The notes under the pieces: model-generated
The model's database searches: none
The model's input: only the letters and a program-made list of their open reading frames with translations
What the model was told of the DNA's origin: nothing
Part shown: positions 1 to 5,857 of the stretch, one piece after another
How the letters are laid out: each line of letters begins with the position of its first letter
Position numbering within the stretch: position 1 is the stretch's first letter
Assembly (NCBI GenBank): GCA_002371335.1
Contig: DFHP01000112.1
Location: 1-10,952 of the forward strand
DNA length: 10,952 nt
Origin: Eubacterium sp. UBA3720
Lineage (GTDB): Bacteria > Bacillota > Clostridia > Lachnospirales > Lachnospiraceae
Direction: 5' to 3'
Translations under genes and position numbers: made by a program

Positions 1-21
1 TCTTTGCGCGGAAGCCGTTTG

Positions 22-36
22 AATTGTCACACAATT
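22..36. repeat. Short perfect palindrome, operator- or hairpin-like
   Basis: AATTGT at 22-27 and ACAATT at 31-36 are perfect inverted repeats separated by CAC. It sits in the gene-free left edge of the window, downstream of the 114-residue gene. It could be a protein binding dyad for a gene to the left, or a small hairpin. A 6-bp dyad is not rare by chance, so the call is weak. Confidence 0.3.
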
Positions 37-81
37 TTCCGACTGCAAGGGGTTTCGCAATTACCTGTATTATTCAAGAAC

Positions 82-103
82 GCCTCCGCTTAAGAAGCGG
101 GGC
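82..103. other. Hairpin beside the left copy of the direct repeat
   Basis: CCGCTT (86-91) and AAGCGG (95-100) form a 6-bp GC-rich stem with a 3-base loop. On a plus-strand RNA it extends by one G-U and one G-C pair. It lies 30-50 bases past the stop of the minus-strand gene at 133-477, so it could end that transcript, although on the minus strand it is followed only by GTTCTTG rather than a real U tract. The layout, GTGAGAAG then a GCCCC hairpin, also recalls the right ends of IS200/IS605-type elements. That comparison is from memory, and no transposase or tnpB gene is present. Confidence 0.4.
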
Positions 104-122
104 TTCTCACACTGAGCTAAAG
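103..122 (-). repeat. Direct repeat copy 1 (20 bp)
   Basis: Read on the plus strand this is CTTCTCACACTGAG, one variable base, then TAAAG. The same sequence with a single difference (C versus A at the fifteenth base) occurs at 4582-4601 in the same orientation. A 19/20 match is not expected by chance in 11 kb. This copy lies just past the 3' end of the 114-residue gene. The pair brackets the small membrane protein, PqqD-like, OPT and decarboxylase genes. Its role is unknown; it may be a dispersed repeat or the remnant of a mobile element end. Confidence 0.6.
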
Positions 123-132
123 CAATCATTGT

Positions 133-477
133 TTACCGTTTAGTTTTTATATATTTCCTGCCGTCGCGTGAAAGCCGGCCTGTCCGCACCATGTGATCCA
201 GAAGTCTTCGCGCAAATTCCTTCGGATCGGCAACAACAGATTTCTTTGAAGAAAACGGAAGCTTTGCCGTCATTCCCTCAACCATCTCTTCAACCTGCTT
301 TTCCGTGACTGAATCATTCTTTTTCAAATATTTATTTACTTTGTTTACGCCCTGGCTGAACAGAAGATTCATCAAATCTTTCGACTGATTCATCTGACGG
401 TACATTCCCCATCCGTAGATCAGCATAGTGGCAGCCGCAAACAATACGATTCCTATAATAATAGTAACAAAAGACAT
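133..477 (-). CDS. Small membrane-anchored protein of unknown function (114 aa)
   Basis: I do not recognise a named family. The start ATG at 477 is well supported by AAAGGA eight bases upstream. Residues 3-25 are a hydrophobic single membrane span rich in Ile, Leu and Ala. A charged cytoplasmic part follows, with a Lys-rich stretch (about 45-55), an acidic helix (about 57-70) and a strongly basic C-terminus (about 86-114) containing FARRLLDHMV and ending in KTKR. The last 30 residues have the look of a small helical or winged nucleic-acid-binding tail, but that is only an impression. The gene is 102 bases downstream of the PqqD-like gene on the same strand, with a weak hairpin between them, so it may be a separate unit. 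No signal peptidase site or catalytic motif is seen. Confidence 0.75.
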   Translation of the reverse strand: MSFVTIIIGIVLFAAATMLIYGWGMYRQMNQSKDLMNLLFSQGVNKVNKYLKKNDSVTEKQVEEMVEGMTAKLPFSSKKSVVADPKEFARRLLDHMVRTGRLSRDGRKYIKTKR

Positions 478-543
478 GCTTTGATTCCTTTTTCAGTTCT
501 GTGTATTAACGATCAATATCCTGTCTTATTATTTGTTATTTAC

Positions 544-578
544 TAAAACTTCCTACATGGCATTTCTGAATAGTTTTA
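544..578 (-). terminator. Possible weak terminator after the OPT/PqqD-like pair
   Basis: TAAAACT (544-550) and AGTTTTA (572-578) form a 7-bp AT-rich stem around a 21-base loop, two bases past the stop codon of the PqqD-like gene. The U run on the minus strand lies inside the 3' arm rather than after it, so termination would be inefficient at best. The unit may therefore continue into the 114-residue gene. Confidence 0.3.
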
Positions 579-579
579 A

Positions 580-930
580 TTATTTAAACCTGATATATTT
601 GTTGTTTTCCAAGATGCCGAAAAACGTCACGAGACGCTCATATAGTTTATCGGACGCGCCTTCCTGTTCCTTTTCCAGTATCCTTCCTATATCATAAACA
701 GTACGTTCTCCGTCAATAGCCTGCCATACACAGCTGCCATATTTATCCAGCTTAATGAAGCTGAATCTTGGTCTGTGGAAAAACTTCTGCGCTATTGTAT
801 TATAAAAGCCTTTGTTTTCCACAACGACCTCAACGATGCCATCCTCAAGAACATTCCACTTTTTATCATTTATCTCCGGAACTCTGTCCAGATAGTTATC
901 TTTTCTATTCGTTCTTCCCATTTCCTGCAT
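580..930 (-). CDS. PqqD family protein (standalone RRE-like domain)
   Basis: The core LDKYGSCVWQAIDG (about residues 61-74), followed by TVYDIG and a helical stretch ending in ILENNKYIRF, is typical of the PqqD fold. That fold is a winged-helix peptide-binding domain known from PQQ and other RiPP maturation systems. Small PqqD-like proteins also occur alone beside OPT transporters in Clostridia. The frame stays open upstream to a TTG at 1008 (142 aa). I prefer the ATG at 930 (116 aa) because GGAG lies just before it, the TTG has no ribosome binding site, and the intervening bases form a strong hairpin (950-975). The ATG at 921 (MGRTNRK) is also possible and agrees best with my recollection of where relatives begin. 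No radical SAM enzyme or precursor peptide is nearby, so a RiPP role is unsupported. A role linked to the transporter is inferred only from position. Confidence 0.8.
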   Translation of the reverse strand: MQEMGRTNRKDNYLDRVPEINDKKWNVLEDGIVEVVVENKGFYNTIAQKFFHRPRFSFIKLDKYGSCVWQAIDGERTVYDIGRILEKEQEGASDKLYERLVTFFGILENNKYIRFK

Positions 931-949
931 TATCTCCGGAAAATTAACA

Positions 950-975
950 GGACTGCCGCACTCAGGCGGCAGCCC
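950..975 (-). other. Intercistronic hairpin between the OPT and PqqD-like genes
   Basis: CTGCCGC (953-959) and GCGGCAG (966-972) form a perfect 7-bp GC-rich stem with a 6-base loop. Two further G-C pairs follow beyond an A-C mismatch. It lies between the OPT stop codon and the preferred PqqD start. On the minus strand it is followed by TCCTGTTAATTTTCC, which is U-rich but interrupted. It could lower expression of the downstream gene relative to the transporter, or protect the upstream mRNA from 3' decay. Its presence argues against the TTG start at 1008. Confidence 0.55.
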
Positions 976-1017
976 GTCTGTAATGGAGCGGATACTTATA
1001 CGCTTCAAAAACAGATA

Positions 1018-2931
1018 TCAACTTTTTTCGTTTTTAGATCTCGCAAAACGGATCAGCGTACATATCAGCACGATAAACGCCGCGATACCTACCCAGTTTC
1101 CTACTGACATGAATGCGTCGCCATAGATACCGGACATATTGATATTGAGACCCAAAACGGCTACCAGAGCCAGAAGGATACCTACGATACCTTCTCCTGC
1201 GATCATTCCCGAACAGTACAGAATACCTTTCTGAACGGAAGCATTTCTCTGATCGTCAGAATCATATTTCCTTTTACTCTCAATAAACCATCTTACCAGA
1301 CCGCCGACCCAGATCGGAGCGCTCAGATGAATAGGCAGGTAGAGACCGATCGCAAATGCAAGAACCGGAATACCAATAACCTCCACTGCGATGGCTATGA
1401 AAACGCCGATAAAGATCAGTGTCCATGGAAGTGTTCCGCCCATAACTCCCTCAACTACCATTTTCATAAGGGAAGCCTGAGGTGCGGGAATCTGCGCGGA
1501 GCCAAAGCCCCAGGCTGCATTCAGCAGAAACATAACGGCGCCGATAGCAACAGCTGAGCAGACAGAACCGATCAGCTCACCGATCTGCTGACGCATCGGA
1601 GTCGCGCCTATAATGTATCCGGTCTTCAGATCCTGAGACGTATCTCCCGCAATTGCAGCTATGATACAGATGATCGTTCCTACTGCTATGGATGCGATCA
1701 TACCGTCGGTTCCGTCAAGCCCTGTCATTTTGAACAGTGCCGATGCTATGATCAGTGTTGCGATCGCCATACCTGAAACAGGGTTATTGCTGCTTCCTAC
1801 AAGACCAACCATACGGGAAGATACAGTTGCAAAAAAGAAACCGAAAATGATAATAAACAGAGCTCCCACCGGACTTACCGGGATAGACGGGACCAGAACC
1901 ATTACAATGGCTATTATCACAACGCCGCAAAGAATATATTTCAGCGGCAGATCACGTTCAGTACGTTTTTCTCCGCCTTTTTTTCCGAAGCCTTTAACAG
2001 CCTGTGAAAATGTAACGATCATCGTAGGCAGAGTCTTGATAAGGCTTATGATACCGCCGGCCGCAACAGCGCCAGCGCCGATATAACGGACATACTTGCT
2101 CCAGATAGTTCCGGGATCAAGCTGGTTAAACGGAATCGCCTTTCCTGCGTCATCAAGAACAGATGAAAGACTGTCTCCTCCGAAATAAGAAATTGCCGGA
2201 ATAAGTACGAGGTATGATAATATACCGCCGGCAAACATATAGCTTGAAATATCCGGACCGCATATATATCCTACGCCTGCCAGAGCCGGAAGAACATCCA
2301 TTCCGATTCCGCATGTGTATGAAGTATTCTGAATATCAAAGTTAACTTCACTCGGGAACAGGCAGAGACCGTCTGCGATAAACTTATATACTGCAGCAAT
2401 TCCAAGACCCGCGAATACGACTTTGGAACTCTCTCCTCCCTCTTCACCTGCCAGAAGGACTTCCGCACAGGCTGTTCCTTCAGGATATGGAAGCACTCCG
2501 TGTTCTTCCACGATCAGAGCTGTACGGAGCGGGATCATAAACAACACGCCCAGAACTCCTCCGCAAAGTGAAATGATACATATAGTGATCATGGACGGTG
2601 CGTCACAGACGCCTTCCTGCGCCCACATAAAAATGGCCGGCAAAGTAAAGATCGCACCTGCAGCAAGAGATTCTCCTGCCGATCCGATCGTCTGTACCAT
2701 ATTGTTTTCCAGAATAGAATCTTTCTTCATGATTATGCGAATGATTCCCATGGAAATAACAGCCGCCGGAATTGATGCAGATACAGTCATGCCGACACGC
2801 AGACCCAGGTATGCGTTAGCTGCACCAAAAACGACAGCCAGTATAATACCAAGGACTATGGATGTCACTGTGAATTCGGGCATGACTTTGTCAGCACTGA
2901 TGAATGGCTTAAAGTCTTTTTTCTCATTCAT
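1018..2931 (-). CDS. OPT family oligopeptide/metal-chelate transporter
   Basis: This is a full-length (637 aa) integral membrane protein with about 14-16 hydrophobic segments. It carries the conserved bacterial OPT signatures: NAYLGLRVGMTVS (39-51), the QTIGSAGESLAAG block (80-92), YPEGTACAEVL (149-159), GSSNNPVSGM (379-388) and GDTSQDLKTGYIIGATP (429-445). OPT proteins are secondary carriers driven by the proton gradient; members move short peptides, siderophore-like chelates or metals. The bacterial subfamily to which this belongs has poorly defined substrates, so the substrate here cannot be stated. The start ATG at 2931 has GGAG eight bases upstream. The PqqD-like gene follows on the same strand, probably in the same transcript. 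The 165-base gap upstream is AT-rich, and no convincing -35/-10 pair could be fixed. Confidence 0.93.
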   Translation of the reverse strand: MNEKKDFKPFISADKVMPEFTVTSIVLGIILAVVFGAANAYLGLRVGMTVSASIPAAVISMGIIRIIMKKDSILENNMVQTIGSAGESLAAGAIFTLPAIFMWAQEGVCDAPSMITICIISLCGGVLGVLFMIPLRTALIVEEHGVLPYPEGTACAEVLLAGEEGGESSKVVFAGLGIAAVYKFIADGLCLFPSEVNFDIQNTSYTCGIGMDVLPALAGVGYICGPDISSYMFAGGILSYLVLIPAISYFGGDSLSSVLDDAGKAIPFNQLDPGTIWSKYVRYIGAGAVAAGGIISLIKTLPTMIVTFSQAVKGFGKKGGEKRTERDLPLKYILCGVVIIAIVMVLVPSIPVSPVGALFIIIFGFFFATVSSRMVGLVGSSNNPVSGMAIATLIIASALFKMTGLDGTDGMIASIAVGTIICIIAAIAGDTSQDLKTGYIIGATPMRQQIGELIGSVCSAVAIGAVMFLLNAAWGFGSAQIPAPQASLMKMVVEGVMGGTLPWTLIFIGVFIAIAVEVIGIPVLAFAIGLYLPIHLSAPIWVGGLVRWFIESKRKYDSDDQRNASVQKGILYCSGMIAGEGIVGILLALVAVLGLNINMSGIYGDAFMSVGNWVGIAAFIVLICTLIRFARSKNEKS

Positions 2932-3096
2932 TGTCTTATCTCCTCTTCATAAATATTACCGGAGATATTCTATCATATTTTTCATTAACTTTATACATTT
3001 TTTATAAAATTTGCACTATATAAAATTCACTTATAACAAATTATTTTGTGCGTGCTTCATAACGCTAATGTGTCACCACGTTGAACTGTCAGCGTA

Positions 3097-4545
3097 TTAA
3101 GGCTGTTCCGTCACATATATTTCCATATTATCTATATCATTGACTCCATGAAATGAAGCGCCAAGACACCGCAGCTTGTCGAGATAACGGATGATCTCTT
3201 CTGTAATGACCTCCCCGGGATATATTGCGGGGATGCCCGGCGGATAAGGCACGATCATTTCTCCCGCAATCCTGTTTTCCGCCTCATAAAGAGTAATCTT
3301 TTTCTTTTTGCTGAACCATGCTTCACGGGGAGATGTTCTCTGTTCCGTTCGAAATACTTTATATGTTTCTTCCGCTGACGGGATCATCTCTTTTTTTGTC
3401 TTACCTGAAGACCGCAGTGAAGCGATCCTCCTTACTGCCTCAAGCAGCTTGTCCGCTTCATCCCTGGTCGTCCCCCAGCTGACAATGATCAGAACGTAAT
3501 TAATATCCGCCATTTCCGTTGTAATGTTTTTTTCGAAGAGCAGCCTCTGAAATCTGAATCCGTCTATTCCTGTTTTTCTTAATGAAACTGCTATTCTAAG
3601 AGGATCCCTATCCTTAAATTCATCGAAAACATAAACTCCTTTTGCTGTCCGCAGACCGTTTCTGATATATTCCGCGGTTTTTATAGCTTTATCCATCAGA
3701 TCACGGCCATTTACTGCCATCTGATTTCTGGCAGCGTCAAGCGAGGACATCAACACATAAGAAGGGCTGGTGCTCTGCACGAGCTTCAGACTCTGGTCTA
3801 TCCGGTCTCTGCTGATAAGATCACTGTGAAGATGCAGCAGCGACGTCTGTGTTAAACTGCCGGAAGTTTTGTGTGTGCTCTGCACGACCACATCTGCCCC
3901 TGATGAAAGAGCGTCATCCGGAAATGCTTCATGAAATCTGAAGTGACCGCCATGAGCTTCGTCGACCAGAAGAGGCATCCCGAATCCGTGACAGATATCT
4001 GCAATTTCTTTCAGCGGCTGACATATTCCGTAATAAGAAGGACTTGTCAGAAACACCGCTTTTGCGTCAGGATGCTCAGCACACGCCTTTTTTATCAGTC
4101 CCGGCGTGATAATTGCGGTCGGCGATTCTCTTTCGGCAAACTCCGGATAGATCCAGATCGGATGTGCCCCGGAAAGAATAAGTCCCATAAGCACAGATTT
4201 ATGTGCGTCCCTGGAAATAATGATCTTTTCTCCGGGTCCTGCCGCTGACAATACCATAGCTTCATTCCCGCAGGTACTTCCATTGACCAGGAACCAGCAT
4301 TCATCCGATCCATAAAGATCCGCGGCAAGCTTCTGAGCTTTCTCTATCGCTTCCTCCGGACAGTGCAGATCATCCGTTCCGTCCGTCTCCGTCACATCTA
4401 TTCCATAGGCTTTTTCCCCAAGGACATCTTTCATTTTTTCTGATATACCCGTTTCAAAATGATGCGCCGGTATATTGAAGTACCCTCTGTTCTTCTTTCT
4501 GAACCGGTCAAGCATTTCCAGTACCGGCGTCTGTTCCTGATTCAT
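3097..4545 (-). CDS. Orn/Lys/Arg decarboxylase family PLP enzyme (short, SpeA/YaaO-like)
   Basis: This is a fold-type I PLP enzyme of the ornithine/lysine/arginine decarboxylase group, which converts a basic amino acid to its amine (cadaverine, agmatine or putrescine) and CO2. Counting from the ATG at 4545 (482 aa), visible motifs are NGST (88-91, phosphate cup), AHKS (114-117), DEAHGG (195-200, ring-nitrogen Asp) and STHKT (223-227) with K226 as the Schiff-base lysine. PYPPGIP (433-439) lies in the C-terminal domain. The N-terminal wing domain of the large inducible E. coli enzymes is absent, which fits the short biosynthetic type. I prefer the ATG at 4545 over the ATG at 4569: AGGAAGG lies seven bases before the former and nothing suitable before the latter. 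Substrate choice cannot be read from sequence alone. No clear promoter of its own was found, so readthrough from ilvE is possible. Confidence 0.9.
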   Translation of the reverse strand: MNQEQTPVLEMLDRFRKKNRGYFNIPAHHFETGISEKMKDVLGEKAYGIDVTETDGTDDLHCPEEAIEKAQKLAADLYGSDECWFLVNGSTCGNEAMVLSAAGPGEKIIISRDAHKSVLMGLILSGAHPIWIYPEFAERESPTAIITPGLIKKACAEHPDAKAVFLTSPSYYGICQPLKEIADICHGFGMPLLVDEAHGGHFRFHEAFPDDALSSGADVVVQSTHKTSGSLTQTSLLHLHSDLISRDRIDQSLKLVQSTSPSYVLMSSLDAARNQMAVNGRDLMDKAIKTAEYIRNGLRTAKGVYVFDEFKDRDPLRIAVSLRKTGIDGFRFQRLLFEKNITTEMADINYVLIIVSWGTTRDEADKLLEAVRRIASLRSSGKTKKEMIPSAEETYKVFRTEQRTSPREAWFSKKKKITLYEAENRIAGEMIVPYPPGIPAIYPGEVITEEIIRYLDKLRCLGASFHGVNDIDNMEIYVTEQP

Positions 4546-4581
4546 ATCCTTTCCTTCCTGAATATACATATTTAACGAAGA

Positions 4582-4601
4582 CTTCTCACACTGAGATAAA
4601 G
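4582..4601 (-). repeat. Direct repeat copy 2 (20 bp)
   Basis: This is the second copy of the 20-bp sequence at 103-122, same orientation, 19/20 identical. It lies between the ilvE terminator hairpin, whose last base it shares, and the start of the decarboxylase gene. On the minus strand it therefore occupies the presumed leader of the decarboxylase mRNA, about 40 bases before the start codon. The hairpin beside copy 1 is not conserved here; only a short GAAG/CTTC echo follows. Confidence 0.6.
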
Positions 4602-4620
4602 GCTGCCCGGAAGGGCAGCC
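4596..4620 (-). terminator. Intrinsic terminator of ilvE
   Basis: GGCTGCCC (4601-4608) and GGGCAGCC (4613-4620) form a perfect 8-bp GC-rich stem with a 4-base loop, 37 bases past the ilvE stop. On the minus strand the stem is followed by TTTAT and preceded by an A-rich run. The short U tract may allow some readthrough into the decarboxylase gene. Confidence 0.75.
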
Positions 4621-4656
4621 TTTATTATTGTATTTTCAGAACTTTAAGCTCTGCTG

Positions 4657-5682
4657 TTATTTGATTTCATGGATCCATCCTTCAGGTGCGTCGATCCTTC
4701 CCATCTGAATACCGGTCAGTGTATCATACAGCTGTCTGGTTACCGGTCCCATTTCATCCATACCGCTCGGGAAGCAGATCTCGCGGCCATGGTCATTGAT
4801 CTTTCCGACCGGAGATATAACCGCAGCCGTACCGCAAAGTCCGCACTCTGCGAAATCCGGGACTTCATCGAAGTATACTTCTCTCTGCTCTACTTCAAGA
4901 CCCAGATACTTCTCTGCAACCTCACACAGAGATCTTCTTGTGATAGACGGAAGGATCGAATCAGATTTCGGAGTCACAAGCTTGCCGTCTTTTGTCACAA
5001 AAAGAATATTTGCTCCGCCTGTTTCCTCTACCTTTGAACGTGTACCCGGGTCAAGATACATATTCTCGGCAAATCCCTGTCTGTGCGCCTCCATGATCGG
5101 ATGAAGGCTCATAGCATAATTCAGTCCGGCCTTGATATGACCCGTTCCATGAGGCGCTGCACGGTCGAAGTCAGAGATCTTTACAACGATAGGCTTTGCG
5201 CCTCCTTTAAAATATGGTCCTACCGGCGTACAGAATACGCGGAACATATAGTCCTCTGCAGGCTTAACGCCAATTACAGGATTTATACCAAACATGAACG
5301 GCCGGATGTAAAGAGTTGCGCCGGATCCGTATGGAGGAACCCATTCCTCGTTCGCTTTTACTACTTTTTCTATAGCATCTATGAAACGATCTTTTTCGAA
5401 TGGAGGCATCTCCAGACGAAGTGCCGTGTCATACATTCTCTCTGCGTTAAGATCCGGACGGAAGGTTACCGTTCTTCCATCCTGAGTGGTATATGCCTTC
5501 AATCCTTCGAAACACGTCTGTGCATACTGAAGTACACATGCGCATTCGTTCATGGAGATCATATCGTTTGTCGTTAAACCACCCTCATCCCATTTGCCGT
5601 CTTTATAATTGGCTACATAACGATAATCCGTTTTTCTGTAGTTAAAATCAAGATTTCCCCAGTCAATATTCTTTTTACTCAC
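4657..5682 (-). CDS. ilvE: Branched-chain amino acid aminotransferase
   Basis: This fold-type IV PLP enzyme transfers the amino group between glutamate and the keto acids of leucine, isoleucine and valine. From the GTG at 5682 the protein is 341 aa. Seen are FRPDLNAERM (74-83), YIRPFMFG (125-132), GHIKAGLNYA (181-190) with K184 as Schiff-base lysine, SKVEETGGANI (216-226) with the glutamate that contacts the PLP ring nitrogen, and GTAAVISPVG (284-293). The frame is open to an ATG at 5736, but that ATG has no ribosome binding site and would be translated from the leader palindrome. The GTG has a perfect AAAGGAG eight bases upstream, and relatives also begin near KKNIDWGNL. A CGLC motif at 280-283 sits just before the GTAAV block; mammalian BCATs have a redox-active CxxC in a nearby region. 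The gene has its own promoter and terminator. Confidence 0.96.
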   Translation of the reverse strand: MSKKNIDWGNLDFNYRKTDYRYVANYKDGKWDEGGLTTNDMISMNECACVLQYAQTCFEGLKAYTTQDGRTVTFRPDLNAERMYDTALRLEMPPFEKDRFIDAIEKVVKANEEWVPPYGSGATLYIRPFMFGINPVIGVKPAEDYMFRVFCTPVGPYFKGGAKPIVVKISDFDRAAPHGTGHIKAGLNYAMSLHPIMEAHRQGFAENMYLDPGTRSKVEETGGANILFVTKDGKLVTPKSDSILPSITRRSLCEVAEKYLGLEVEQREVYFDEVPDFAECGLCGTAAVISPVGKINDHGREICFPSGMDEMGPVTRQLYDTLTGIQMGRIDAPEGWIHEIK

Positions 5683-5690
5683 TATTACTG

Positions 5691-5697
5691 CTCCTTT
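5691..5697 (-). promoter_or_regulatory. Ribosome binding site that fixes the ilvE GTG start
   Basis: AAAGGAG on the minus strand ends eight bases before the GTG at 5682. It matches the 16S anti-Shine-Dalgarno sequence very well and decides the start in favour of GTG rather than the upstream ATG at 5736. Confidence 0.85.
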
Positions 5698-5719
5698 CGA
5701 TCTTTCTCCCGTGTATCTG

Positions 5720-5746
5720 TTGAATTCGATCTGCATCGGAATTCAA
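5720..5746 (-). promoter_or_regulatory. 27-bp near-perfect palindrome in the ilvE leader
   Basis: TTGAATTCGAT (5720-5730) and ATCGGAATTCAA (5735-5746) are complementary over 11 bp with one extra G and a 4-base centre. The element lies downstream of the predicted transcription start and ends 37 bases before the GTG. It can act as a dimeric repressor operator or as an mRNA stem-loop near the 5' end. No run of U follows on the minus strand, so it is not a terminator for ilvE. A CodY-like box overlapping its upstream edge has several mismatches and is not convincing. Confidence 0.65.
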
Positions 5747-5768
5747 GAAATTTTTCTTTCAGATTTCG

Positions 5769-5797
5769 ATTATACACCTAATTTTTATGATTTCCAA
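5769..5797 (-). promoter_or_regulatory. ilvE promoter (sigma-A type)
   Basis: On the minus strand there is a -35 TTGGAA (5797-5792, four of six consensus bases), exactly 17 bases of spacer, and a perfect -10 TATAAT (5774-5769). Transcription would start near 5762, giving an 80-base leader that includes the palindrome. It lies just downstream of the terminator of the preceding gene, as expected for a new unit. Confidence 0.7.
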
Positions 5798-5807
5798 TAA
5801 ACCTCAT

Positions 5808-5830
5808 AAAAAAACTTCAGTATTTCTGAA
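5808..5830 (-). terminator. Intrinsic terminator of the MBOAT/SGNH operon
   Basis: On the minus strand TTCAG, the loop AAATA and CTGAA are followed by G and seven T residues. It lies 27 bases past the stop of the SGNH gene. The stem is short (5 bp) but the U tract is strong. It separates this operon from ilvE. Confidence 0.7.
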
Positions 5831-5857
5831 TAAAAGCTTTCCTGTAAATTTTCCCTG

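Noticed and set aside
60..125. tRNA-like stretch on the minus strand (TTAGCTCAGT followed by a CCGC-TTCTTAA-GCGG stem-loop resembling a Lys CUU anticodon arm)
   Set aside because: The D loop lacks GG, there is no good T arm, no acceptor stem pairs, and the second copy of the TTTA-CTCAGTGTGAG part at 4582-4601 has no such arm. It is better seen as a repeat plus hairpin.
2423..3007. 194-residue open frame antisense to the OPT gene 5' end
   Set aside because: It mirrors the transporter codons, is Pro/Ser/Thr-rich without any domain, and has no supporting start signal.
2941..3060. Promoter for the OPT gene
   Set aside because: The region is AT-rich with several TATAAA-like words, but none has a fitting -35 at 16-18 bases, so no site is called.
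3057..3096. Possible terminator after the decarboxylase gene (ACGCT/AGCGT and GCGT/ACGC dyads)
   Set aside because: The stems are short, the loops are large and no U tract follows on the minus strand.
5735..5755. CodY box upstream of ilvE
   Set aside because: The best alignment to the 15-base consensus has about five mismatches, and the sequence is explained by the palindrome and AT-rich context.
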